Source: Sclerotinia nivalis
Lineage: Eukaryota > Ascomycota > Leotiomycetes > Helotiales > Sclerotiniaceae
Direction of reading: 5' to 3'
Assembly (NCBI GenBank): GCA_029531795.1
Contig: JAPEIS010000005.1
Span: 1,300,001 to 1,364,000 of the forward strand
Length of the DNA: 64,000 bases
The notes beneath the pieces were generated by a model. It was not told the origin of the DNA. It was given only the letters and a program-made list of their open reading frames with translations, and searched no databases. Position numbers and translations under genes: made by a program. Each line of letters starts with the position of its first letter. Position 1 is the stretch's first letter. Shown here piece by piece: positions 1 to 10,959 of the stretch.

Positions 1-1425
1 AAGATCGCTGAGAGTGTACCTTCAGTAGAGGATATTGAAACAACACTCAAAGTGCTTGGATTTTGCGTCAAAAGCTCGGAAGACATTTGTATTAATGAGG
101 GAACGCCACTAAAAGACGTTGTGCAGGCGTTGAACCAACGTTTGCGGAATCCATTTTCCACTGAGGACAAAGATGTGACAAAAAGAAGAAGGGAGGAACG
201 AAGATGTTATATTTGCCATTTCCTCATCACTAGTGCTCATCCTCAGTATCCAGCCCTTTGCAAATCGTGTGGAGGTTTCAATCTTGCATCAAGCAATCTT
301 TCACTGCCGGATGCTCTTAACCTGGAAGGGAAAACGGCATTGGTGACAGGAGGACGAATCAATTTAGGGTTTCATACCGCACTACGACTGCTTAGATGTG
401 GCGCACAAGTAATAGTATCGTCCAGATATCCACGAGATGCAGGCGTGAAATATCTAGCGGAAAATGACTCGGAAAAATGGAGGAAGCGATTAAGGATCAT
501 CGGGGCCGACTTTAGAGCAGCCAATGATGTCTTTCATTTAGTTGCTGGCATTAAGCAGATATTGAGAGACTGGAGTACAGAAAAGACAGGAAAACTCGAT
601 ATCCTTATAAACAATGCTGCGCAAACCTGGACAGACTCAGTTAAACAAGAAAGGCGCGCCATTGAGCTAGAAAGTCAGCTACGACTTGAAGACAACGATT
701 TCGATAGTCTGCTTCTTGACATTAATTACAGTCCTCGAGTCAGAGGTGGCGTTCATAGTTTGAATCTCTTGGCTTTCGATACGGAACAAAAACGCCTCAA
801 TGACATGTTCCCCGAAGAGGACGGAATAATCGGACGAACAGAAAATATAACATCACTCTCAACAACGGCGGAAGAACCTAAAAGCTCTTGGGCCCAAACC
901 CTATACGAAATACCCTACGAAGACGTCATCTCCGCTCACTCAGTCAACACATTCGTCCCTTTAATTTTGGTTCGCGAACTCCTTCCGCTGATGGGCAATC
1001 CTCGTCCCCATACAACTATCAATAATCACCTCTCCAAGCCTCTAGCCCATATAATCAACGTCTCAGCTCGCGAAGGAGTTTTCGAACTCACGCCCACCAA
1101 CCGCCACAAAAATGGTTGCCATGTACACACCAATCTCACGAAAGCCGCACTCAACATGCTTACCGAAACCGAAGCAGCAGTAGCCTGGCGAGATAGAAAA
1201 GTGGCGATGAATAGTGTAGATCCAGGTTATCTAAGCGCGGCGAAAGAAGTGGTTGAGAATAGGGAGAGAAATGGTGGATGGGATGGATGTCCGATTGGGT
1301 GGGAGGATGGTGCTGCGAGGGTGCTTTGGAGTGTGGCTGTAGGGGAGAGTGGAAAGGGAGCTGTTTGGGGGAGGTTTTTGAAGGATTTTAGGGCGGGAGA
1401 GGGAGAGGAGAGAATTGCGAGGTAG
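1..1425 (+). CDS. SDR-fold oxidoreductase with N-terminal CxxC pair, 5'-truncated
   Basis: The frame is open from base 1 to the stop at 1423-1425, giving 474 visible residues; the true start lies outside the window. Numbering visible residues, two CxxC pairs (C69/C72 and C87/C90) form a small zinc-knuckle-like module. A Rossmann SDR domain follows: TGGRINLG nucleotide-binding motif at about 116-123, an NNAA motif at about 204-207 and the serine strand INVSA at about 352-356. The usual YxxxK catalytic motif reads TNLTK, so Thr replaces Tyr while the Lys is kept; I recall similar HTN-x-x-K versions in related eukaryotic proteins, so this may be a family trait rather than damage. No intron is visible in this part. 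Substrate unknown. The SDR fold is secure; enzymatic activity is not. Confidence 0.85.
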   Translation, partial: KIAESVPSVEDIETTLKVLGFCVKSSEDICINEGTPLKDVVQALNQRLRNPFSTEDKDVTKRRREERRCYICHFLITSAHPQYPALCKSCGGFNLASSNLSLPDALNLEGKTALVTGGRINLGFHTALRLLRCGAQVIVSSRYPRDAGVKYLAENDSEKWRKRLRIIGADFRAANDVFHLVAGIKQILRDWSTEKTGKLDILINNAAQTWTDSVKQERRAIELESQLRLEDNDFDSLLLDINYSPRVRGGVHSLNLLAFDTEQKRLNDMFPEEDGIIGRTENITSLSTTAEEPKSSWAQTLYEIPYEDVISAHSVNTFVPLILVRELLPLMGNPRPHTTINNHLSKPLAHIINVSAREGVFELTPTNRHKNGCHVHTNLTKAALNMLTETEAAVAWRDRKVAMNSVDPGYLSAAKEVVENRERNGGWDGCPIGWEDGAARVLWSVAVGESGKGAVWGRFLKDFRAGEGEERIAR

Positions 1426-2316
1426 ATGAAGATGAAGAATTTTTGTAGGGTTTATTTGTTAGAGCTTTTGGATATTTTGCACAAGTGCTTCTAGAGGAAA
1501 TAGTGATGGAAGAGTAAAATTTATTTGGATCTTGTAACCTAGTTTGTAGGATCTTACAATCAAGCTGTGAGCGAATTACTACACAGCAAAGACGTAGGTT
1601 TTGGATATATCCGACCTTCTATACTATCTCATGAGGCAGACAGAGTATAATGGACTGAATCTAAAGCTATACTAAAATTTTAGGCATTCAGAGTCTATCT
1701 CTATGATAGAAAACTAAGCCATTATCTCACAGTACTTGGCGTTCCAGACATACCATCAAATAAAGTAGTATATCTTCGAGCTGGTAGTTCAGTAGGTTTC
1801 AGATTTGGGTAAACCCACTACCAAAAGAAGATAATATGTGAGGATGCTATGTAATGCTATTTTCAAACCTGGAATTGCATTCTCAAACAAGAGTAGATAT
1901 ATCCCAGCTATCATCTAAAGAGGTCTCACTATTGCAGGACATGTCATCCGGCAGATGTTGAATATGACATGGTTATTGTGTAATTTAAGGTTTGGTTCTC
2001 GGATTTTAAAATCCACAATTGGGAGATTCTTAACTATTTAGGACTTATTGAGAATTGAAGTTTGTACTGTATGATCGTGATAGGTATCAGGTGGACGGTG
2101 GTTATTGATAAGTGCACTCTTACACATTTAGATTGCAAGTCTTGTGATTTCCTCTAAGTCAATATGATCAAGTATGATGCGAGATAAGTTGAAACATTGA
2201 GGAATATGTCATCAGTGTGATGGATGAAGGGAAATTCGATTGAGAAAACTAAACTAAATGACGATTCTCCAAATCAAAATGAAGCGCTGGAATATCAACT
2301 AATTCATAGCTGCGAA
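1426..2316. other. Non-coding interval between SDR gene and 2EXR gene
   Basis: AT-rich sequence with no convincing coding frame. It should hold the 3' UTRs of the two flanking convergent genes. I see no repeat or RNA gene in it. Confidence 0.5.
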
Positions 2317-3763
2317 CTATTTGCCTCCAACAAGTCCTTGATAGAACACACCTTGCCAAGGCACATCTTCATCCTGAGCAATCAATTCCTTCAATGCATA
2401 GAATCTTTTCTTTCTCCTCGCCAATTCCTCCGCCTTCTCCCTCTTAACCACAATCTTGAAGTCGACAACCAGATCTTCAGGGAGAACAAACTGTGGAATA
2501 CCAGGAGCCCACTGCGGAAAGCGCAATTTTTTCAAAACATTAATGTCGAATTTTCGAATCTCTGGGCTTTCAGATTTATGTCTTGGGATTTTTTCACACG
2601 GTACTTCTCTGGGATCGCCCTCGAACAAATTAAGAGCATAATCAACATCGATTGGATCCTCCAATGCAATATCCCTCTCCGCGCATGGGAGATCTCGTGT
2701 TTCGTCTGCGAGGACAAACGTCAAGTGGCGTATACTTTGGTTGAACCATAGAATTCCCTTGATATATTTCAAGAAGCGTCGATCGGTGCAGTCAAAGCTG
2801 TACATGGTAGGGAGGGGGAGTATGAGGTGTAACAATGTGGCGGCGCAGCCTTCAGACCAAACTTGGTTGATGACATAACTGGGAAACTGCATACGGTAAT
2901 AGAGAGTGCCACGTGGTTGGTTCGTTAGATCGATGTAGATGGAGTTGATTTTGAAGTCTAATACAATCTTGTTCTGGAAGCATCGATTTGGGGTCTCTTG
3001 ACAGATGAAGCTACTTCTCATCAATACCGATTCCTTTGAAAACACTGAATAAGATTAATATTAGCATTTATAGGCAAGCCTTCCAAGGGACGGATGCAAG
3101 ACGAGTGAAAGAACTAATGCCATCACCACACCAGAGCCTTCGAAGGGTGATTTTCTGGAGTTACAGGGTATAAGTAAAGTGCAAAAGGGAAATCTTACCT
3201 TCTAAAGCTTCCCTGTTCACCAGCATCGAACTTGGCATACTATAGTTTGTGTAGTAACTGTTGTATACCCCTTCTGGTTTTCTTTGTGGCCTAAAAAGCT
3301 GTTTGCGTACAAGAGGCTTAATAAGAAGAATTTTCGGGCCCGGCAAGGTCTTTTTCCATATAATCCGCTGAATCTCCAAGGGCAGATGCGGAAACATCGT
3401 GAAGGTATTGAAGTTTTTCTTGGATTTTGTGCCAGCTGCTATCAAATGACGTTGAGGTATGCTATCAGAGGAGCTCGGGATTGGAGAAGGATGTCTAAGA
3501 TGTTGAGAGGAGATTTGGGACACGATGTAAGGGTCGGGTATACGGTCAGTCATAGTAGTAAGTCCACTAGCTGCATTAGATACTCCATCGAGGTTTAGGG
3601 TTTTCGACCGGGTGGTACTGTGATCGATCTCTGCACTGATTTCGGATATGTTGTTTGGTTCTTGACCAGCAAATGAGTCAGTAACCTGGACACCACCAGT
3701 ATTTGTACGTCGAGTATGACCATCGTGGGTCGACGCGCTAGATAACTCTTTCATTACATTCAT
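2317..3763 (-). CDS. 2EXR-domain protein, two exons
   Basis: Predicted CDS complement(2317..3044, 3199..3763), 430 aa. The intron (3045-3198, 154 nt) has donor GTAAGA and acceptor TTCAG and joins ...NREALE to VFSKESVLM in frame. Residues 1-115 are Ser/Thr-rich and look disordered. From about residue 117 comes the 2EXR signature, NTFTMFPHLPLEIQRIIW, an F-box-like LPxEIxxxIW helix, followed by VNREALE, the usual second landmark of the family. The start is the first in-frame ATG (3763); ATG 3754 is an alternative, and upstream in-frame triplets are not ATG. 2EXR proteins are greatly expanded in Sclerotiniaceae and have no established biochemical role. Family assignment is good; function unknown. 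Confidence 0.75.
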
Positions 3764-5443
3764 CTTTCTGATTGAGAGTGATAATCTGAATAAAATATGG
3801 TAGCACGTAGAATATGACAATTGACTTCCAGTTAAGATAGAGAGGCGTGTAGAAAAGGTTTTGTAGAAGGAAGTCACCGAACAGAATAGCCGTGGCTAGG
3901 CGAAAGTGAGGAAGTATAATATTGAAATTGTTCGGGCGACTAGTTGCACTAACCGGTGCAGATCACTTTTTTAATGTCCGTAAAACTGGTAACGAAGGCG
4001 GAGAATGGCAGCCTGGAGAATACCGTCGTCTTAAATGCGTATTGAATGAGTTGGTATGACTGAGGATCGACCCGCATACAAGTCCCAGGTGTTGTTGAAA
4101 GATGAACTAAGCAAGGTTGCCAGCTTGTGGAGAAAGTGAGAGTAATCTCAAGGCCGCGTTGTCTTTGTATTGAAGAGGTAGCTAGCACTAATGGAAGCCG
4201 CCGGCATAGATTGCTTTGTGAAGATTCGTGTTTAGAGAATGCAGGATAGTCAAGAAGAGTACTTTATCTTGAATCGCTTGTCTGCTACACAGAGAAGGGA
4301 CGGTTAAAATCGAGCGTAGAAGTCTAGAAGGCGTTGCTCAATTCACATCCGAGAAAAGAAGCAGCTAGGTAAGCCTGCTCCGTATGAAAAGAAGCAGCTA
4401 GGTAAGCCTGCTCCGTATAATGAATGTAAAGGATGGTGAAAGTATTTAGCTTGCGTCGTCTGCGAATTTAGGGGAGGCTACCGAAACCGAGAAGATGTCT
4501 TTGTATCAAAGCAGTCCAGATAAATCATTCTGTGGAGATTCGTGTATAAATGAGGTGGTATTCTTGAGGGGAGTAAGTTCAAAAGAGTTTCTCCGTTCTG
4601 ATAATGAAGAGGAGATAGTTAGAATTACTTGAAAAGGTTTAAATAGTATCTGCCTGTTCGGAAGTGCACATCAGAAATGGTCGAGATCAAGTAATAATCT
4701 CAGGATTATTTGCTCCTTTGAATTATTAGATATGTCAAACTATGTAAAAGCAGGTAGATATGTCCAGTAGGCTGGGCTCCATCCACAAGGCGAGGATGCA
4801 GGTTGTCGTCCAGTCCATCCATAGAAAATATTTTTAACCACTGGAGTCCTTCGGCAAGCACCGGGTTAATGAAAGCATTGTTTTGACTAGTACTATCACC
4901 TTGGTGAATCTCTTATTGAACCTCTATAGAGTAGAAAGCAGCCTTGCCAATCATAATAAACATAGGTCAATAATCATTCCTACAGCAGACAGCTTTCACC
5001 ACAAAAATTCTTTACTATCAACACTACAAACAATATCCACAACATCTCTTTGACTACTGTCCAAGCAGAGAACCCTACTCTGCATTGCAGAGTTTGCATC
5101 TGTCGGCAATAACATTCCATGCTATCGCACAAAGCACGTTTCAGACGCTTGCATTAATCCTTCGCATCTTGCATCTTCCTGCCTTGCTTAGTTTTTGCAG
5201 AATTCGAATCAACTTCTAGTCTTCAGACCTTCTGCTGTCTCTGAATAGATCTCTTCATTGCCAAAAGTAGCCTCAAGAAGCACACACTTTTCCCGTTCTT
5301 GTTAACGTTCCACCTCGCTGAGCTCTCAAATTCGGTTCTTCCGGTAAGCACTTCTTCAATATTTTGTCACGATCTATCACCTCTCTTATTTATCGCAACT
5401 TTCACTAATTATTGGTCATAAATATAGCAAAGAACAATTCAAA
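3764..5443. promoter_or_regulatory. Intergenic region between two divergent genes
   Basis: About 1.7 kb between divergently oriented genes, so both promoters should lie here. It contains a perfect 33-bp tandem duplication at 4353-4418. Pieces such as GTCTTTGTAT and GGAGATTCGTGT recur around 4160-4230 and 4495-4545 and hint at older, diverged duplication. The last 200 bases before 5444 are pyrimidine-rich, as expected for a fungal leader. No reliable coding frame was seen. Confidence 0.4.
4353..4418. repeat. Perfect 33-bp tandem duplication
   Basis: Two identical 33-bp units, 4353-4385 and 4386-4418, each starting GAAAAGAAGCAGCTAGG and ending CTCCGTAT. The identity of the copies suggests a recent slippage or duplication event. 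Confidence 0.95.
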
Positions 5444-6847
5444 ATGTCTCGCAAGAATGCTAACACCCCTATTTTCGAGATAGCGTTTGGAAATTGCTAC
5501 CTCTCGGATGACCGACCTCGCAATGTAAAGAAGCCGGTCCAATCCAGGTCAATTCCATATTTATCTTTTGATGATGATTTGTATCAAGAACATGGAGCTC
5601 AGAGAGGACCAAGAATCTCTTCCAAATTCAAAGCTGTAAAACCTGTATGCGATTATTTCAAGGATGGACCCACCTCGCTCGAGTAAGTGTAGATCAAATC
5701 TCTTCTACCATTGACAATGAAGACCATGGACTAATTGGCAACTAGATTCTGGAAGTTATTCAAGATGCTACCTACTGAACTTCGAAACAAAATCTACAGG
5801 CTCCTGATTTTCGCTTGGTCACCAGACGCACAATGGGCTCGGCTTTCTCGTAATGGAAGGCGGTTCGGAGTATCAAGAAGAAACACCATACGCCGCCCTC
5901 TTCCCACTTACCACTATGTGTCAGATGATCCACTAGGTTTAACAAAAGAAGATTTGGCAGACTGGACGAGAGATAAAGACTGGGAGCAATCAGAGGGGAT
6001 GCTAGACTTCTTCAAATTTAACGAGTATCGGAATATCCAAAGGTTAGTATGGTTTGTAGAGAAAGTGGAGTACGCATTGCAACTCGACGAGCCAAGAAGC
6101 AAAACTCAGATTGGAGAAAACAAACGCAAAGGCAAGGAAATTGAAAAGATGAAGGCCACCAACGATGAATATGTCAATCTGTGGAAAGAGGTTGTTGATT
6201 TCTTCTGGGACAACATCATAATCGACTTTGGCGAACGCCTACATTACGGGACCATTGTTTTGAAGGAATCTAAGAGACAAAAAAATGTATTATGATTGTT
6301 CCCATTCTCCTAGTCTAAACTGACAGCGTTGTAGATACAACATCAGCAATGTACAACGAAGGATAACCATGCGGAGGTTAAGCATATCTGTCTACACATT
6401 AATACCGTTTGGCACTCTGAGGACCACACCACGCATGAGCCTTTATCGGATCACTGTGAACTGTGCAGATTCTTGCTTTTGTGCCAGTTTATTACAGAGC
6501 ATTTTCGAAGTGTTAAAACATTGCTACTGTACCTTTCTTTGTCTACGGATGTCGTGTACTACTTCGGTGAGAACGAAGACGAAGTCGCTAAAGACGTTGT
6601 GAATGCAATTAGAGCATTGAAAGTCAGCGAGGTATTCGATTTGAGACTGCAGATAGTGAATCAAGACGATAGGAGAGACGACGTGATTACTGTTGCTGAA
6701 CGTGATTTTGATGACTGGGTCAGCTCATCGCAGCAATGGTTTCTTAACCATTTGGAACCGTACACGGTCAGGGAAAATCAAAAAACCGAGCCCAATTCGC
6801 CAGTTGGAGACGCAGGTGAAGAAGCATCTGAGAGTAATTTGGTATAA
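5444..6847 (+). CDS. F-box-like/2EXR-related protein, three exons
   Basis: Predicted CDS join(5444..5682, 5746..6286, 6335..6847), 430 aa. Intron 1 (63 nt) has GTAAGT/CTAG; intron 2 (48 nt) has a weak donor GTATTA, a CTAAAC branch site and a GTAG acceptor (CAG at 6343-6345 would remove four residues without changing frame). At about residues 81-100 is FWKLFKMLPTELRNKIYRLL, an LPxELxxxIY helix typical of 2EXR and F-box-like fungal proteins. A charged Lys/Glu helix follows around residue 190, and the C-terminus is acidic. No enzyme motif is visible. It lies head to head with another 2EXR-type gene. Intron 2 is the least certain part of the model, though the frame continues well across it. Confidence 0.65.
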
Positions 6848-9820
6848 AGGACTAAGCGGGAAGGCGTAGAAATTGAAAAGGGTGTGGGGTTATGCTGCAA
6901 CAGAGAGCTGCATGTAAATAATATTCGCAAGGTCAAAAGGTTTTTCCTTTCAGTTTTAAGCTATTCACAACGCAGGGACCAGATGCCTGTTTGCACAGTC
7001 AAAACAGCAGTTTACCGGTGTTTACGGTGTTTATACTCTCGCTTGAGAGTCTAAATAGGACTATACTTGCAGGAATGGATAAAACTAGTAATGAAAATAA
7101 CACAACTCAAAACATGGCAGAATATGAATGCTTATTCTGAACTCAAGTTCTTATTTCCGTCTCGACTTGAGAGATGTCTGTTCTGCGGTGACTGCAGACA
7201 TGAGCAAGCAGTTCATGTAGCCCACAAAATCAATCAATATATAGCTCAGGTTGCTTATACACATCACTCCTAAGGATGCTACGATTCCAATCGTAGACAA
7301 AGATACAGAGCTCGTATGTGTGGAAGTTACCACCCAGCTCAGAAGAGCTCTATTGTGTTTATATCTCATTGCGAATGGGGTAAGTAGGTACCAGTGGAAT
7401 ATTCCCTGAGATGGTCTTCATCCTTACGTTTCTTAGATGGCTCCATCTTCACGACAGATATACTCAGTGTTGCTTTCCACATCTGTGAATGTGGACTGAT
7501 TTTCTTATGGTGTGGTGACATCGCTCTAAAATGAATCCAAGGAAGTGAAATTTGCATCTGCTTGTGTAGAGAATGAGGTAGATTCAACTAGAATACCATT
7601 ATCTGTGGTGGCTCGGCTTGCACAGAATTGGTCATGAGTCTAGTCATCGAAAGTTCGCCCAGAAAAAGTTAGGAGATTGAGATAACCTCTCTTTCGCCAT
7701 AACATCTAATTTTAGTGCTGAGCCTTTTATATCTCTCATGAACAGGCCGTTTTATTGCTGGTGCGTCCGCAAATAACGATCTATCGAAACTCGCAATCCT
7801 CTCCAACTGTGATTTTCTTCCCAACTTGCTGTCCTCTCTTCTCCTTGATCGCGTCATATGCCTGGGGAATTTGCGGAAGGAGAAATGTATACATGACATG
7901 AATCGGAATGTATTAGAGCTCTGAGCAACTGAAGTTAGCTATATCATCGACAGGCTCCGCACAGTATTGCAAGCTGGTATTACAAATCTGCACTAGAAGC
8001 CGATCGCACCTGCAATTCGAGAATTCCTCGCATTGCGAGGGTTTCCGCAGTTGTGGCAGATAGCGTCAGTTACGAACAGACTGCCGAAAGTGCTTGAAAA
8101 TTTGATTCCATTTGCAGGCTCTATGGCAGAGTATTAAGCAAGTTGATGAAGAAGCTCGTAATAATAGCTGACGGTATTGAGACGTTATTATCCTTACTGG
8201 CCTCCTCCCTAGACCTTTCTCTTTTTCCGTCTGTACAAAGGGTAGAGCTCCAGCATTATGTTAGTTATATGGTTTTCCAGTCCTCTGCCGTTCCATCTAC
8301 CAGTATTGCATTGATATTACAATACCTCAAGCTCGCGCTTCATACTGCTATCCCTCGATATGAAACAGATATAGATATCTATCAAGATGTAGCGATCGGG
8401 GTTGAGTCAAAACCAAGTCGGAGTTGCTGCCAATATTTCGGTTTTGTAGAATTCAAAAAGAGCAGAAAAAGCTGGTAGAGAAGCAGGAGAGAAGAAGGGA
8501 AGCTTTGTTGCTGAATCCCGAACTCTTTTAAAAGTCGAGTCAGGTAGGAAAGATGGTTTGAGTAGTAGTGAAGGTGATGATTATGAGAGCAGAGAAAAAG
8601 CTTTTGCCGGTGAGGTTATATTTGTTGTGCCAGTCAAGCTGGATGGGGTGGGAAGAAGTAGAAGAGGAACAGGAAATTGGAGAGGCTCGATTCAATCTTT
8701 CAATTAGACTACTCATTGATGGCCTTAGTCATGGCTGAAGGAGAGGTTAAAGCTGAGGTTGTGATAATGAGTGCTGTCCACCATGATCTTTAGATTGATG
8801 GATTATTGAAATGGGTAATCAGATGTCTCGGCGCGCCGAGCAAAGATAACTACAAGAGAACAATTATTATGTTAGGAGTAACAAAAATGATAATTACCAA
8901 TAACAGCACTATACAGATCAGATTCCTCCATGATATTATACAACTCACAAAGGTATCAAATGTACCTATTTGATGTTCCTGGTGAAGAAGCATACAATTA
9001 TCAGAACTCATCCGTTTTTCTTCATTCACTTGGAAATCCTTTGTGGGCTCAACATTTATCAGGAGACAGTCTTGCTATCTGCAAGTTTGCAATGATTATG
9101 TTTATAATGAAAATCAATGGATCCATACTTCTTTCGCAAAGAATTGATGTTCTTATTGTTGTTGTCAGGTTTGAATTGTAGTCAGTCTTAATAAAGTTTG
9201 GTGAAGGGGAAATGTGGGGAAGCAAAACTTAGTGTTTGTGCTAAGCTGCAGCTGCAGCTGCAGCTGTAACCTTAGTGCTGAGAGCAACTGGAAATTTAGG
9301 GTGAAGAATCATACTCAAATAGGTATTTACCTGCAATAAAGGACCCCTCTTCAGACAGCTCCTTTTCTGCATAGATTGGTTTATCTTTCCTCCGAAAATA
9401 TAAGTGCAATTGCTCCGTCACTCTCTTACGGATTCTCTTCGAATTCCCAGCAGCCATCTGCTTCATCAAACCAGGCCTTCCCCGGTTTCCATCTACTCAA
9501 GAACTGACGTCAACAATGCGCCAGCGGATAAATTCCCCGGAACCAGCTCAATCTCAATTTTACTCGAAATCACAGCTATTTACAAGTCCGATTCAGAGCC
9601 CGGAAAGTCACTCTGCTCATAGTTCCGCCGCGAAGATGGAGTAGTTATGTCTAACTAGCTGCTCCGTTAAGCTTACCATCGTGCCGCATTGCAAAGGTCC
9701 CCAGCATGCCATCCACTTTGTACCGTCACAGCGCTCTAGGATCTAGTGGGGACAGTGGGATCTCTAGAATTGTGTGTATAAGTTGATGGCATCCGCAATA
9801 CGCTGAATGAACAAAATAAG
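6848..9820. other. Gene-poor interval of about 3 kb
   Basis: No frame is convincingly coding. A 111-codon frame at 8143-8478 (+) contains SSAVPSTSIALILQYL, vaguely like a cyclin-box helix, but has no supporting context. Small items include a 14-bp palindrome CTCGGCGCGCCGAG at 8827-8840 and an (AGCTGC)n microsatellite near 9243-9267. The part just before 9821 is the likely promoter of the decayed nitrilase gene. Confidence 0.4.
9243..9267. repeat. Self-complementary AGCTGC microsatellite
   Basis: About four tandem copies of AGCTGC. Because the unit CAGCTG is its own reverse complement, the whole tract is palindromic and can fold on either strand. Confidence 0.85.
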
Positions 9821-10880
9821 ATGGCGCACTCAGGGGGAACAACAAAATTTGCAATAACACGGGCAGAACCGGAGTGGTTAGACCTCGAGAAGGCTGCGGA
9901 GAAAACCTGTGGACTTATAGAGGAAGTCGGATCGAAACCCGGAGTGCCAAACACCTAGATACCCAGCTTGGATCTGGTATGTATATTCATAATGCTCTTC
10001 AATGGACGACTAACTAACCTCAAAAATTTCAGGCCTCGGTACCGTCGATGTCGATGTCGATGTCGATGTCGATTTATCTACAATATACATCAAAAATTCA
10101 TCTAAAATCAACTCTCCTCAGATGGCACCTGTGCTTGTGCAGCTGGAAACCACATCACTGTATCATTTGGATGCTCGGAAAACCATAACAACCCCCTGAA
10201 TATTTCTCAGTCACTGATAGGGAATAATGGCCAGATTTTGATGTCAAGAAGCTGACCCATATGGAAAGGACTGTATTTAGAGATGCTTCAGCAATTGCTT
10301 GCAGAATGTAGCAGAAGTTCCTGGTGTTGGCGGAATTGGTGGTTTGGCATGCTGGGAGCATGCTCATCCACTTTTGAAATATAACACAATATTCCAGAGA
10401 GAAGACTTTCACATAGATGCTTGGCCACTCGTTTTTGAGCATGGTAGAGACCCAGGACTATGCTTAATGTCTAAGGAGGTTTGTTATATATCACGCTTTT
10501 ACAATTTAGCCTACTCCATGCTCACATCAACGTAACAGGTACAGTGAACTTGTTACGAACATACGCAATCGAATCTCGAACATTTGTTCTTTGAATGATA
10601 ACTGTTCTGACTCAAAAGGCTATCGACAGAATGAGTATAGATATCGGCGCTTTGGTTAACTTTCCAGAAGGAGCAAAATCGGCTATTTTTGGTCCTCAGA
10701 CGGCCAGGAACTCCCTGTCAATATTCCGGAGGCTGAAGAGGCATCATATACGCGGATTTACACCTAGATAAGATACTGAAGTCCAAAGCCTTCATAGATG
10801 TTGGTGTCGCACAGCTACACCCCGGCCCGGCATTGATGACAGAGAGAAGAAACACTCTCATATCCAAAAATAATAATGAA
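9821..10880 (+). pseudogene. Nitrilase-family pseudogene
   Basis: Fragments in all three + frames follow the nitrilase/cyanide hydratase order. ATG 9821 opens KFAITRAEPEWLDLEKAAEK, the family N-terminus, then hits TAG at 9956. A shifted frame gives RYPAWIW just before an intron-like segment (9977-10032; donor GTATGT, CTAAC branch site, TTCAG acceptor). Next come ISQSLIGNNGQI, KLTHMERTVFRDAS, the nucleophile motif GGLACWEHAHPLLKY, a second intron-like segment (10479-10538), LLRTYAIESRTFVL ending in TGA, and the C-terminus GIIYADLHLDKILKSKAFID. The stretch between LIEEV and YPAWIW, which should carry the FPE glutamate, is largely missing, and there are at least three frame breaks. The reaction of intact relatives is nitrile hydrolysis. 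This copy cannot make a full enzyme. Confidence 0.85.
10044..10073. repeat. (GTCGAT)5 microsatellite in the nitrilase relic
   Basis: Five exact copies of GTCGAT just after the first intron-like segment of the nitrilase pseudogene. Slippage expansion here probably contributed to disruption of the reading frame. Confidence 0.9.
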
Positions 10881-10959
10881 TCCTGGCAGTGCTCTGAGCG
10901 CAAGAATACTTCTCTCTGATTCCGGGCGATTATCCTCCACACGCAACATTGTCCAACGC

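Noticed and set aside
2224..2751. 175-codon + frame
   Set aside because: Antisense to exon 2 of the 2EXR gene, which has a clean splice join and family motif on the minus strand.
8827..8840. 14-bp palindrome CTCGGCGCGCCGAG as an operator
   Set aside because: Single site with no adjacent gene to regulate; palindromes of this size can arise by chance.
10155..10442. 95-codon - frame
   Set aside because: Antisense to the nitrilase relic, whose plus-strand fragments match the family.
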